Program-made: the position numbers and the translations under genes
In this document: positions 53,366 through 62,828 of the stretch, in pieces
Position numbering within the stretch: position 1 is the stretch's first letter
How the letters are laid out: each line of letters starts with the position of its first letter
Assembly (NCBI GenBank): GCA_938015445.1
Contig: CALLPE010000038.1
Location: forward strand, 1-64,000
Direction of reading: 5' to 3'
Source: an uncultured Pirellulales bacterium
Lineage (GTDB): Bacteria; Planctomycetota; Planctomycetia; Pirellulales; Thermoguttaceae
Length of the DNA: 64,000 nt
The notes under the pieces: generated by a model
Seen by the model: the letters and a program-made list of their open reading frames with translations, nothing else
Databases searched by the model: none
Told to the model about the DNA's origin: nothing

Positions 53366-53902
53366 TGTGCTCGACAGCTTGAGTGAAGCTATCTGAGCAA
53401 CGGGATGTTTGCGGCAGCGGTCCGTTGCGTGGTACACGATGATTCATTTCCTGTTGGTAGGCCAACAGTGCTTCTTGCCCGGCGCGCCGCAGCCGAAACG
53501 GGCAAGTCGAAGGCAGCACTGCTCGTTGACGGCACAAAATACGCACAAAATACCCAGTATCATTCCGCATTTATTTAGAACATCCATTTTGCGCAGATAG
53601 TCCACTTTCAGCGGAAAACGCGAAGCGGATGCACTGTGCGCAAGTGTTCAGCAAATGGAAGCTCCTGCGGAATGACAAAACCCGCAAAATCATTGCCTTA
53701 GTGCATCTTTTCGTGTACAATTAGTTGCAACAGATGAATTGGGCAGTCGTCGGACTTGCAGTGTGCGTCGCGACTTAAGCAAGCGCCGACGGAACCTTGT
53801 CAGTAAGCAGGCAGCGTTCGCGGCGGGCAGCTCACCATAACGTTCCTGGTGGTGAAACTGCGCGCCGCGAACCGCTTTGTGCCACACTGCGGGAGAGACA
53901 CC
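53366..53902. other. Intergenic region upstream of the second PEP-CTERM gene
   Basis: A 537-base gap. It has an exact 11-base duplication (GCACAAAATAC at 53532 and 53543) and the promoter candidate at 53693-53721. No gene is visible. Confidence 0.45.
53693..53721 (+). promoter_or_regulatory. Promoter candidate before the PEP-CTERM gene
   Basis: TTGCCT (53693-53698) and TACAAT (53716-53721) are separated by exactly 17 bases; the -10 has five of six and the -35 four of six consensus bases. The gene starts 181 bases downstream, so an untranslated leader would be long. Confidence 0.4.
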
Positions 53903-54616
53903 ATGCGACTTTGCGTGCGAGCAGCATCGGTGGCGGTTTTGGTGTTTGGAATAGTGTGCCCGGCGGCTCAGGCGGACATCATCATCCAGTTCACTTTCCC
54001 TACCGCCGACGGGGCAGGCAACGAGACAGGCCCGGGGTTGGACCCAACCACCGTTCATCCTAATCTGAACACTTCGGTGCTCATGGCCATCCGCGACACC
54101 AGCAACAAAGTCACGCTGGGAACCGAAAATCCCACGCCCAATTACGCCACCGAGCCTGTGCTTCGTGTGAACCCGAATGGCAACGCCGCTTCTGCCACTG
54201 CGGCAGTGACCAATGGGGTGTTTTTCTCTTTTACGCTGGAACCGGATACCGGCTATGTGATGAACCTCGACAGTCTGGAGTTCAAAGCCTCGCGCGGTGG
54301 CGCTTCTACGCCGCGGGGCTGGGTAGTACGCAGCAGCCTCGACGGATATGCGACGAACATCGACAGTGCCGATATTCCCACACAGCGGCCCACCTGGACC
54401 GATTATTCGTTGAACCTCAGCGGCAGCTTGTATCAGAACATCAGCGGGCCGGTCACCTTCCGTTTCTATGTCTATTCGCCGGCTGCTGGCAGCACGATAG
54501 AGTTCGACAACATCACCCTTAACGGCACGGTGGTGCCGGAGCCGTCGGCCTGGGCGTTGGCGGCCTCCGGTCTGTTGCTGGTACTGGCGTGTCGGCGCCG
54601 ACGCAGCGCTGATTGA
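53903..54616 (+). CDS. PEP-CTERM sorted exported protein
   Basis: A 237-residue protein. The signal peptide is MRLCVRAASVAVLVFGIVCPAAQA, and the mature part starts DIIIQFTFPTADG. The body is a beta-rich, Thr/Asn-rich domain (FSFTLEPDTGYVMNLDSLEF, RGWVVRSSLDGYATNI) of the type common in planctomycete PEP-CTERM proteins. The C-terminus is VPEPSAWALA followed by a hydrophobic stretch and CRRRRSAD, the sorting signal processed by an exosortase. GGGAGAG precedes the ATG at 53903. The function is unknown, probably extracellular or surface. Confidence 0.85.
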   Translation: MRLCVRAASVAVLVFGIVCPAAQADIIIQFTFPTADGAGNETGPGLDPTTVHPNLNTSVLMAIRDTSNKVTLGTENPTPNYATEPVLRVNPNGNAASATAAVTNGVFFSFTLEPDTGYVMNLDSLEFKASRGGASTPRGWVVRSSLDGYATNIDSADIPTQRPTWTDYSLNLSGSLYQNISGPVTFRFYVYSPAAGSTIEFDNITLNGTVVPEPSAWALAASGLLLVLACRRRRSAD

Positions 54617-54810
54617 TCAGGACGGTGTGGAACGCGACGACCTGCGGCGTGGTGTCCGTCTGGCTTGGCCGATACAACTCGGCGGTAACTGAGTGCGAAA
54701 CTCTGCCCGTTGATTGCTAACCTCCGGCCTGTCATTGCGAAGCAATTTGGCTTGCTCTTTAACCGCCCGAGGCGTCAGGGCTGCGCACCTTCAGCAGTAG
54801 CAAGCTGTCG

Positions 54811-57228
54811 CTAATGCTGTAGCGAGTAAAGGATCACGTTCAGTCCGATCTTGGCCGCATCGGTCCGGCTGTAACCTCGGCACTCCACCGAGTCGTGCTT
54901 TTCCAGGGCGCAACTGATGTCGTAAGGCGAAAACACTACCGCCCAGCGGTCGTCCAGCTTGATGCCTTCCAGTTCCAGCGGCACACGGCGCATGGTCGCC
55001 TGAAGTGGGCCGCTGGTTGCGCCGCGTGGTGGTGGGTCGCGCCGGATGACGGTCTTCAGGTCGAAGCCGCCGTAAGCATCGCTCCAGATGGGATCGTTAG
55101 GCGGAATGGGTTGGAGCTTGGCGTCGGGCAACACCTCTGCCATTTCGCGGCGGAACGACTCGGTAAAGGCGGCGCTGGTGCAGATCGAATCGGCCAGCAG
55201 CATTCCGCCGCGTTTCAAGTACGTGCGCAATCGCTCGCGTTCTGCCGCGGTCAGTCGAAATGCCGCCCGTCCGTGCATCATCACCAAATGGTGCTGGAAC
55301 AGTGCGTCGTCGGTCAGGCTCACCAGATCCACGCGCGCCTCGGTACGCGCTTTGGTCCGCTCGGCAACGAACTCCATCAGATTCGCCAGCGCCCGCGGTG
55401 CCGCGTTGCACCCGCCCGGATGCCGCAGTCGCGCCACCACCACCTTGCTGCGGTCGAGCTGATCGCTGGGTCGTTTGACGGCAGTGGGCGAGAAGACCAC
55501 GGCCTCTTTGGTCATTACCTCGCGGTTGGTAGCGTAAGCCAGAATGTTGCAGCCCAGAAGCAGTCCGACATCGACTTGCCGCTGCACCGCGTCGGAGTAC
55601 TTCTCCTCGCGGCCCGGCCGCGAAAGCTCCCACAAACAACTAAGCGATGGGCGTGGTTTTTCCGGGGGGTCGGGCGGGACGTACACTACGGCGGTCCGGC
55701 ACCCAAAGTCGAGCCCTTCCAAACGACGCATCTGGTCCACCGGCACCGGTTCTTCCATCCGCCAGATAGGATGCTCCGGCTCGAGCATCCGCAAGCGGTA
55801 CTCGGGTTCGGGAAAGACCAGCTTCATCAGCTCTCGAAAACCCTCGTCGAAGCGGTTTCCGGGCCCGTTCTGTTCGGCCAGCAAAAATCCGCCCCTGTCC
55901 AGATAGTCGCGCAACTTTTGGGCCAGTTTTTCCCGCTGGACGTTATCCCGCGGCAGCGGATTCAGATTCCCGCTAAAGTACAACACCGGCGACTGTAGCA
56001 GGTCTTCGACTGTGGCTTGGTACAGATCGACCACTTGCCAGGTAAGCTCGCGGCGCCACCGTCTTTCCACGTATCGGGTCAGATTGTCCACGTCGTTGCG
56101 GTGCAGGTTCCAATCGTCGGCGATGGAGTGCTGTAGCTTGGCCAGCAGCACCGGGCGTCGCCCCTTCGACAGAAACATCAGCGCCATCGCAGTAGCGATG
56201 CACTTATCGTTTTCCTCCACCGGGCCGGTGCCGGTAAAGTAGCCCGACATCCGATCCTGCCGCTTGGCAATCAGATATTCCGCGCCTTCGCGGTACCAAT
56301 CGTGCTTGCCGGCCAGTCCAGTTCCCCTGGGGTCATCGCGGCCGATATACCGCTGGTTGGTCATTCTGCCTACCCGTTCCAGGCCGTACAGGTAATAAAG
56401 CAACCACCGGCCGTCGGAGGTACCGGGATTGCCGCTGACGGAAAAGTTCCGCCCCAACCATTGCATCGCGCGGCGCAGGTGGTCGTCTTCTTGCTCGTCG
56501 GGTTGGCAGCACAGGATTTGTTCGCCTTCGACCTTGGCGCTGGGCGAGCGAAACCGGTCGTTGACGATAATCAGCGAGGTAATGCCAGCGACCGTCATGC
56601 TGCCAGTGCCCTCCTGGCCGAAAGTGCGGCTGTATCCGAAAGAGCCGTTGAGGTTCTGGCAGTTCTCCCAGTACGTCTTTGCCCTGCGCCACACTACCGG
56701 CGGCACGCTGACGCCGGCGACGGTTTCCGCCTCGTGCAGCGCCAGCAGAGCGAACTGGGTGTTGGAGTTGTCGCCCGGCCCGGTCGGATAAGACCACGCG
56801 CCGGCGTTTACGCCCGATTCCTTTTGCCATTTGGTCAGTTTTCCGACATTGCGGCGGATGAGCGGTCGATACTGGACGGGATTGGCTTGACAGAAGGCCA
56901 TGGTCTGCAAGGCTACGACGTAAGTTCTATCGGAGTCAAGGCTTTCTAGTTTTCGCAGAGCCTTCTGCATAGCTTCGTCATCGGGAGGAACGCCTGCGGT
57001 AAGCAAGGCCAAAGTGCACAGTGCCGTCACTCCGCCGGGGGCATTCATGTACTCAGGCCAACTGCCATCGACCTTTTGCATGCGCTTTAGATAAGCCACT
57101 GCCCGGTCGATCGATTGGCGCACCATCTCCGGTGTTATCTCTTGCGCCGCCGGTTGGGCCGCCAAAGTCGGCAAGTCCGATTCCAAAAGCAGCGCCAGTG
57201 CGGCGATTGTGCCCAACAATATCCTCAT
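54811..57228 (-). CDS. Exported alpha/alpha-toroid protein with two DUF4159 domains
   Basis: An 805-residue protein. The signal peptide is MRILLGTIAALALLLESDLPTLAAQP. Residues about 30-400 form a prenyltransferase/squalene-cyclase-type toroid (VRQSIDRAVAYLKRMQKVDGSWPEY, NTQFALLALHEAETVAGV, GRWLLYYLYGLERVGRM). The C-terminal 400 residues hold two DUF4159-like domains (YLDRGGFLLAEQNGP and YLKRGGMLLADSICT, each followed by a P.HPIW or NDPIW element and later YVPPD or FSPYDIS). DUF4159 is a planctomycete/Bacteroidetes domain of unknown function related to glutamine-amidotransferase folds. CGGAG lies about nine bases upstream of the ATG at 57228. It is divergent from the moxR operon, as often seen in planctomycetes. 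Confidence 0.8.
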   Translation of the reverse strand: MRILLGTIAALALLLESDLPTLAAQPAAQEITPEMVRQSIDRAVAYLKRMQKVDGSWPEYMNAPGGVTALCTLALLTAGVPPDDEAMQKALRKLESLDSDRTYVVALQTMAFCQANPVQYRPLIRRNVGKLTKWQKESGVNAGAWSYPTGPGDNSNTQFALLALHEAETVAGVSVPPVVWRRAKTYWENCQNLNGSFGYSRTFGQEGTGSMTVAGITSLIIVNDRFRSPSAKVEGEQILCCQPDEQEDDHLRRAMQWLGRNFSVSGNPGTSDGRWLLYYLYGLERVGRMTNQRYIGRDDPRGTGLAGKHDWYREGAEYLIAKRQDRMSGYFTGTGPVEENDKCIATAMALMFLSKGRRPVLLAKLQHSIADDWNLHRNDVDNLTRYVERRWRRELTWQVVDLYQATVEDLLQSPVLYFSGNLNPLPRDNVQREKLAQKLRDYLDRGGFLLAEQNGPGNRFDEGFRELMKLVFPEPEYRLRMLEPEHPIWRMEEPVPVDQMRRLEGLDFGCRTAVVYVPPDPPEKPRPSLSCLWELSRPGREEKYSDAVQRQVDVGLLLGCNILAYATNREVMTKEAVVFSPTAVKRPSDQLDRSKVVVARLRHPGGCNAAPRALANLMEFVAERTKARTEARVDLVSLTDDALFQHHLVMMHGRAAFRLTAAERERLRTYLKRGGMLLADSICTSAAFTESFRREMAEVLPDAKLQPIPPNDPIWSDAYGGFDLKTVIRRDPPPRGATSGPLQATMRRVPLELEGIKLDDRWAVVFSPYDISCALEKHDSVECRGYSRTDAAKIGLNVILYSLQH

Positions 57229-57557
57229 CAGATGGCTCCGGCCAAACGTACACCCGAATATCGCAGCAGCCAAAAGTATCTTAAGGCACAGGACTTGGGG
57301 CGGCAATCGGCGCAGCGCCTTATGGGTTGCGACCCGAATGAAGTGTAGAATTAACCAAGAAGGCGAAGCGGCGAACCGGCTGTCCATAGCCGCCGCCTGG
57401 TTAGTTCCTGCCCGTTACATTTTCGCCAGATATTTAATTGCCGCGGGAGCAACCACTATTTATTTGGCGGGGCAGCCTGCGGCACAAATACTGCTTTTAA
57501 ATCGCGTAACTTTCAGCGACGGAAAGAAAAGAAAATCGAGTCGAGGGGAGAACCAGT
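57229..57557. other. Intergenic region between divergent DUF4159 and moxR genes
   Basis: A 329-base gap that should hold two promoters. The stretch from about 57416 to 57520 is A/T-rich, but no convincing -35/-10 pair stands out. No gene is visible. Confidence 0.45.
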
Positions 57558-58580
57558 TTGTCAACTACCAGACCGCGCAGCCTTGGCGATGTATTGCAAG
57601 AGTTCGCTCAGCACCGCCGCCTGATGCAGGAAGAATTGCAAAAGGTGATCGTCGGTCAGACGGCGGTCATCGAGCAAGTGCTGGCCGCCATTTTCACGCG
57701 GGGCCATTGCCTGCTGGTTGGGGTTCCGGGATTGGCCAAGACGCTATTGGTCAGCACTCTGGCTAGAATACTGGACATTCAATTCAAGCGTATCCAGTTC
57801 ACGCCGGACCTGATGCCTTCGGACATCACCGGCACAAATGTGCTGGAGGAAGACGAGCACGGGCGGCGCTATTTTCGTTTCGTAGAGGGGCCGATTTTCA
57901 CTAATATCCTGTTGGCTGACGAGATCAACCGCACCCCGCCAAAGACCCAGGCTGCTTTGCTCCAGGCGATGCAGGAGCGCGAGGTGACCGTGGGCCAGCA
58001 GACCTACCCCTTGCCGGAGCCGTTCTTCACCATTGCCACCCAAAACCCCATCGAGCAGGAAGGCACCTACCCGCTTCCCGAGGCACAGTTGGACCGCTTC
58101 ATGTTCAACATCAAGGTCGATTATCCCTCGGCCGAGGAAGAGGAGCGTATCCTTGCCGTCACCACTCGCAGCGAAAAGGTTGAAGTGCGTAAGGTGCTAT
58201 CGGGCAAAGCGATCATCAACCTTCAGAATCTGGTCAGCAAGGTGGCCGTCAGCGAGTACATCGTCAAGTACGTGGCGCGACTGGTACGGGCCACACGTCC
58301 CAAGGACCCATCTGCGCCGCCATTCATCAGGGAACTAGTGGATTGGGGTGCCGGTCCGCGGGCAGGACAATTCCTCATTCAGGGTGGGAAATCCCTGGCT
58401 GCCATGGATGGACGCTTCTCGGTGGCCATCGAGGATGTGCAGAAGATCGCTATTCCGGTGCTGCGACATCGCATCAGCACCAATTTCCAGGCCCAAGCCG
58501 AAGGACTGACCAACGAGGACATCATCGAGCGGCTACTGCGGGAAATTCCCCCGCCAGAGATACCCAAGTATGAGCGGTAA
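57558..58580 (+). CDS. MoxR-family AAA+ ATPase
   Basis: A 340-residue ATPase. Walker A is GVPGLAKT at residues 55-62; then [13 protein letters not shown], Walker [25 protein letters not shown] and sensor 1 [26 protein letters not shown], all conserved. MoxR proteins with DUF58 and Bat-type VWA proteins form chaperone or envelope-integrity modules. The start is a TTG supported by AGGGGAG eight bases upstream. DUF58 follows after 107 bases and the BatA-like gene after that. Confidence 0.95.
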   Translation: MSTTRPRSLGDVLQEFAQHRRLMQEELQKVIVGQTAVIEQVLAAIFTRGHCLLVGVPGLAKTLLVSTLARILDIQFKRIQFTPDLMPSDITGTNVLEEDEHGRRYFRFVEGPIFTNILLADEINRTPPKTQAALLQAMQEREVTVGQQTYPLPEPFFTIATQNPIEQEGTYPLPEAQLDRFMFNIKVDYPSAEEEERILAVTTRSEKVEVRKVLSGKAIINLQNLVSKVAVSEYIVKYVARLVRATRPKDPSAPPFIRELVDWGAGPRAGQFLIQGGKSLAAMDGRFSVAIEDVQKIAIPVLRHRISTNFQAQAEGLTNEDIIERLLREIPPPEIPKYER

Positions 58581-58687
58581 CATCAGGATGCTATCCGATA
58601 ACTCCCCTTTCTCCCTGGCGGGTAAGGGCAATTCTTCGATGACCTCTGACAGAAAGGGCGCTGAGTATCACTTTTAGCCGGTAAATC

Positions 58688-59584
58688 ATGTCCTCGGTCG
58701 AAAAATACCTCAAACCCGAAGTCGTCAACCAGATCAAGCGGCTGGACCTGCGTGCCCAGTTCATTGTGCGGGGGTTTTTGCATGGGCTTCATGCCAGTCC
58801 GTTCCACGGTTTTTCGGTGGAGTTTAGCGAGCACCGAAAGTACACCCCTGGCGACGACCCCAAGGACATCGATTGGCTGGTGTACGCCAAGACCGACAAA
58901 TACTACGTTAAGAAGTTCGAAGCCGAGACGAACATCACCGGCTATCTGGTGATGGACCTAAGCCGCTCGATGGGATACACCTATCGGCAGGAACTGACCA
59001 AGTTCGACTACGCTATTTGCCTGGCTGCCGCACTGTGCTACTTGATGATACATCAGCAGGACCCGGTGGGGGTGATGACTTTCGACCAGCGCATCCGGCA
59101 TTGCTTGCGTCCGCGCGCGCGGCGGAGCCACTTGGGAGACGTCTTGTCGCTGCTGGCTCGCCTGCGGCCCGAAGGTCAGACCGACATCGCCAACAGTCTT
59201 ACCCAGGTGGCGGCGATGATCCGCCATGCCAGTTTGGTGATGGTATTCTCTGACCTACTGGCGGAACCGGAGCCTGTGCTGGAAGCGCTGTATCGGTTGC
59301 GTCATCGGGGACACGACGTGATCGTGTTCCATATTCTGGATGAAGCGGAAACGACCTTTCCCTTTCAGGGGTTGGTAGAACTCGAGGAACCCGAAACCCA
59401 ACGCCGGCTGGCTATCGACGCCGACGGTTTTCGCCGGGAATATCTCAACGAGCTGCATCGCTTCCAGGAGTTGTTGCGCCGCGAGTGCTTCCAGGCTCGC
59501 GTGGACTATGTGCCGCTAGATACAGGAACGCGGTTCGACCGAGCGTTGACCGAATACCTGATCAGCCGCTCGGCAAGGGGGTGA
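58688..59584 (+). CDS. DUF58 (VWA-like) protein
   Basis: A 298-residue cytoplasmic protein with the DUF58 core: HGFSVEFSEHRKYTPGDDPKDIDWLVYAKTDKYYVKKFE, then a VWA-type metal site DLSRSM from Asp90. It is the usual partner of MoxR. It ends 349 bases before the BatA-like gene; that gap carries a 14-bp tandem array. Confidence 0.93.
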   Translation: MSSVEKYLKPEVVNQIKRLDLRAQFIVRGFLHGLHASPFHGFSVEFSEHRKYTPGDDPKDIDWLVYAKTDKYYVKKFEAETNITGYLVMDLSRSMGYTYRQELTKFDYAICLAAALCYLMIHQQDPVGVMTFDQRIRHCLRPRARRSHLGDVLSLLARLRPEGQTDIANSLTQVAAMIRHASLVMVFSDLLAEPEPVLEALYRLRHRGHDVIVFHILDEAETTFPFQGLVELEEPETQRRLAIDADGFRREYLNELHRFQELLRRECFQARVDYVPLDTGTRFDRALTEYLISRSARG

Positions 59585-59681
59585 CTGGCCAGCAACAGTA
59601 CAACCTACCGATCGGAGATTTTGCAGTCTGAAAGGAAAACACTGCTGTGGTGCGGTATTGCGCAGGCCAGGCTGTGTAGCC

Positions 59682-59790
59682 GGTAGAACCTAGCCGGTAG
59701 GACGCATCTAGCAGGAAGTATCCAAGAGAATGAATCCAATAGAACGCATCCAGTACAATGCATCCAGGGGAGTGCAGCCAGGGGAGTGCG
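59682..59790. repeat. Degenerate tandem repeat, 14-bp unit, about 8 copies
   Basis: Units run from GGTAGAACCTAGCC through GAGAATGAATCCAA, TAGAACGCATCCAG, TACAATGCATCCAG and GGGAGTGCAGCCAG, mostly at 14-base spacing (one interval of 15). The core is (A)GAA(T/C)GCATCCAG. It lies between the DUF58 and BatA-like genes; the rest of that 349-base gap holds no gene. Confidence 0.75.
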
Positions 59791-59933
59791 GTACTTCGCC
59801 GGCGCCACTGTGCGGCCAGTAGAATAATAGTGTGTGGCCTGGAGTGCGGCCACCTATGATTGTCGGTTCGCTAGAGGTTCGTCGATAGAGCAAGGTAGTT
59901 TGGCAACGTCAGCCCGGTGATCGACTTTTCGGA

Positions 59934-62087
59934 ATGACTTTCGTCAACTTTTCGCTGCTGTTAGGCGGTCTGCTAGTCGCGGTGCCGATTGTGCTGCATT
60001 TGGTGATGCGGCAGAAACCGCGGCTGGTGGAGTTCCCTGCCTTGCGATTTATCCAGAAGCGGCACGAGGCCAATCGCCGACGGTTGCGCTTGCGGCATCT
60101 GCTGTTGCTGCTATTGCGGGCGGCGGTGATTGCTGCGTTGGCGTTTGCTCTGGCGCGTCCCACGGTGCAATTTGGCGGCTCGCTAGGCAGCCAGGAGGCA
60201 CCGGTAGCCGCGGCGCTGATCTTCGACACTGCTGCGCGGATGGATTATCGCCAGGACAATCAAACCCGACTGGAAACCGCTAAACGCCTCGGTCTTTGGC
60301 TACTTGGCCAACTGCCACCCGACAGTCAAATCGCCGTGCTCGATGCCCGCCGGGAAGCAGCCTATTTTCAAGTGGAGCGCGGGGCAGCCGAGCAGCGCAT
60401 CCGTCGGTTGACTATAACTAACAACGCCGATTCGCTGACCGAAGTGGTGGAACGAGCTTTGCGCTTGCTGGAGAAAAGCGAACTGCCGCGGCGGGAAGTC
60501 TACGTCTTCAGCGATCTGGCCTACAACGCTTGGCCCACAGCCAACGCCGCCCGGCTGCACGATCTGAGCACAGCCGTACCAGGCACCACGATTCAAGTGA
60601 TCGACGTCGGCGTGCCCGAGCCAAGCAACTATGCCTTGGGCGAGTTGCGGCTGTCGTCCCAAGTGCTCTCCAACCGGGGCACATTGACGATTCAGTGCGA
60701 TTTGCTGCGCACGGCTGCCTCCTCGGAACCGGGTAGCGAGCAGCGGAGCGTGGAACTGTTCCTGCTGGACGAAAACCGCCAGCCGGTCAAACGGGCCGAG
60801 CAAACTTGCACCGTGGAGGCTGGCAAGGCGCAGCAGGTGGAGTTCAGTCTAGGCTCGCTACCGGTGGGCACGAGCCAGGGATACGTGCGGATTGTTGGTC
60901 AAGACGGTCTGCCTGCCGACGATGCGCGCTATTTTACCGTGGCCGTCAAACCACCCTGGCGGATACTGCTGGCCGCGCCGAATCCGCCGCAGCGATATGC
61001 CCTGTTTCTAAGCGAAGCACTGGCGCCGAGCGGATTTCGCAAACGTGGCCATGCCCGCTTCGATTGCCAGACGGCCGATCTGCGCGAACTGGGCGACATG
61101 AACCTGGAACAGTACGCCGCCATTTGCTTGCTGGATCCCGGCCCGCTGGAGCCTGCTGTGTGGCAAAAGCTGGGCGATTATGTGGCCGCCGGTCGTGGCT
61201 TGGCGATCTTCCTGGGCCGCAACGCCCGGCCTATGGACAGCTTCAATCAGCCACTTGCCCAAGAGTTGTTGGCCGGCAAACTAGCGCGGCAAGCACGCCG
61301 CCCCGATGGCGAGTGCTATCTTGCGCCGCGGGATTACCAGCATCCGGTGCTGGCTGGTTTTCGCAGCCATGCCGGGGCGATTCCTTGGGAGGCGCTGCCG
61401 ATTTTCCGCTACTGGGAGTTCGAGCAGCTTCATGCAAACGCCAGCGTAATAGCCCCGCTTAACGATCAGGCGCCGCTATTGGTTGAGCGCCATTTGGGTG
61501 CCGGTAAGGTTGTTACCGTAGCTACTCCTGTGTCCGACAGGCCTGCCGAAAACCCCTGGAACCTATTGCCTGCCGGGGGAGAGCAGGCTTGGCCGTTCGT
61601 GATGCTGATGAACCAGTTGATGTTCTATCTGGTCGGCGCGAGCGATCAGCAGCTTAACTACTACGCCGGCCAGACCGTGGTGCTGGCGCTGGACCCGCAT
61701 GAGCAGCGCCGCAGCTTTTTGCTGGTCGCGCCCGACGCCACCAACTTCCCCCTGATCGCCGAGTCGAACCAGCAACATCTGGCGATAACCGCCACCGAGC
61801 AGGTAGGCAACTATCAGGTGCTGGCCGGGGGAGAGGAATCGGGCGTTAGTTTAGGATTCAGCGTCAATCTGGCACCGGAGCAGACCGATCTGAACCGTGC
61901 CAGCCAGAGCCATTTCGACGAGGTATTCGGGCCGTTTTCCTATAGCATCCGCCGCGACCGGGAAGAGATCGTGCGGCAGATCAGCTCGGCACGGGTCGGC
62001 CGCGAGTTGTTCGCACCCTTAATATTGGCGGTTGCGGCGCTGCTTTTGGCCGAGCACGTGCTGGCTAACCGTTTCTATAAGCAGTAG
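59934..62087 (+). CDS. BatA-type membrane protein with degenerate VWA site
   Basis: A 717-residue protein. The N-terminal BatA segment has a membrane helix (FSLLLGGLLVAVPIVLHLVM), a basic linker (HEANRRRLRLRHLLLLLLR) and a second helix. The following VWA-like domain has DTAARMDY at Asp98 where a metal site would read DxSxS, so metal binding is doubtful. A beta-sandwich region and a glutamine-amidotransferase-like domain (YVAAGRGLAIFLGRNA) follow, and the chain ends in a C-terminal helix (PLILAVAALLLAEHVL) and FYKQ. It completes the moxR-DUF58-batA operon, which is thought to protect the envelope. The last codons are part of a 28-bp repeat unit. Confidence 0.85.
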   Translation: MTFVNFSLLLGGLLVAVPIVLHLVMRQKPRLVEFPALRFIQKRHEANRRRLRLRHLLLLLLRAAVIAALAFALARPTVQFGGSLGSQEAPVAAALIFDTAARMDYRQDNQTRLETAKRLGLWLLGQLPPDSQIAVLDARREAAYFQVERGAAEQRIRRLTITNNADSLTEVVERALRLLEKSELPRREVYVFSDLAYNAWPTANAARLHDLSTAVPGTTIQVIDVGVPEPSNYALGELRLSSQVLSNRGTLTIQCDLLRTAASSEPGSEQRSVELFLLDENRQPVKRAEQTCTVEAGKAQQVEFSLGSLPVGTSQGYVRIVGQDGLPADDARYFTVAVKPPWRILLAAPNPPQRYALFLSEALAPSGFRKRGHARFDCQTADLRELGDMNLEQYAAICLLDPGPLEPAVWQKLGDYVAAGRGLAIFLGRNARPMDSFNQPLAQELLAGKLARQARRPDGECYLAPRDYQHPVLAGFRSHAGAIPWEALPIFRYWEFEQLHANASVIAPLNDQAPLLVERHLGAGKVVTVATPVSDRPAENPWNLLPAGGEQAWPFVMLMNQLMFYLVGASDQQLNYYAGQTVVLALDPHEQRRSFLLVAPDATNFPLIAESNQQHLAITATEQVGNYQVLAGGEESGVSLGFSVNLAPEQTDLNRASQSHFDEVFGPFSYSIRRDREEIVRQISSARVGRELFAPLILAVAALLLAEHVLANRFYKQ

Positions 62088-62218
62088 GTGTCTAAGCAGT
62101 TTCTATAACCACTGGTCGTCTAAGCGGTTTATACAAGCAGTAGTCGTCTAAGTGGTTTCTACAACCAGTAGTTCTGTAGGCACTTTGGCAGTTTGTGTAA
62201 GCAGTAGTTGTATAAGCA
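62071..62218. repeat. Tandem repeat, 28-bp unit, 5 copies, starting inside the batA-like gene
   Basis: Units at 62071, 62099, 62127, 62155 (28 bases each) and 62191 (after an 8-base insertion) share GTTT(C)(T)ATAA(G/C)CAGTAG, then (G)TCTAAGC. Unit 1 contains the last codons and stop codon of the BatA-like gene. Confidence 0.85.
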
Positions 62219-62828
62219 ATACCCAGCTCCATAGGCAATCGCCGCTCGAAGTCTGTAGAACGTTGCACGTCGAACCGAGCCGATTGGCTAAAGGCTACAA
62301 GAACCCGGCCGGGCGCACAAGCAACTGGCATCGCAGGGATGTTGGCCCCTCGTCGGCTTTGCTTATTTTTCGCGCGCGGCACTTATTGTGTGGTGTGTAG
62401 CTATAAGTTATTGCTCTGCCGTAAGTTCCAGCAACGGCCTTATTTGCCAACCGCAGAAGCCAGTCGAACGGTGGCCACCACGCGGGAAAACTTTTCGCCG
62501 GTGACGGTCGTCTAACTATGTGAAAGTGCGTGCTGGGATTGCTAAGTCGGGCAGCGTACTACCTGACACCGTGGTGCGTTTGCCTTTGTTAAGCTTTCGA
62601 CGTTTGTAGTTGTCTGGGGTTTTAACCCTGTTTTTGCGCGCCAAGGTCTTTTGCGATGATGGCAGTTTATGGCTGCCCTGCCGTAAAAACCTGCCGTCAA
62701 AAAGCGCTGAAGTCCAGCTTAGTATAGGGCAAAACATCTTTAGATTCCTGCAAGCTATGTCCGTATTTATTCGAGATTTCTTGGAGAAATGCGAGTGAAG
62801 TTGGTGTTGTTAGAAGGAGCAACCAGTT
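62088..62828. other. Long intergenic region after the BatA-like gene
   Basis: A 741-base gap. The first 130 bases are the 28-bp array; the rest holds no recognisable gene, and a 62-codon open frame at 62610 has no supporting features. Confidence 0.5.
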
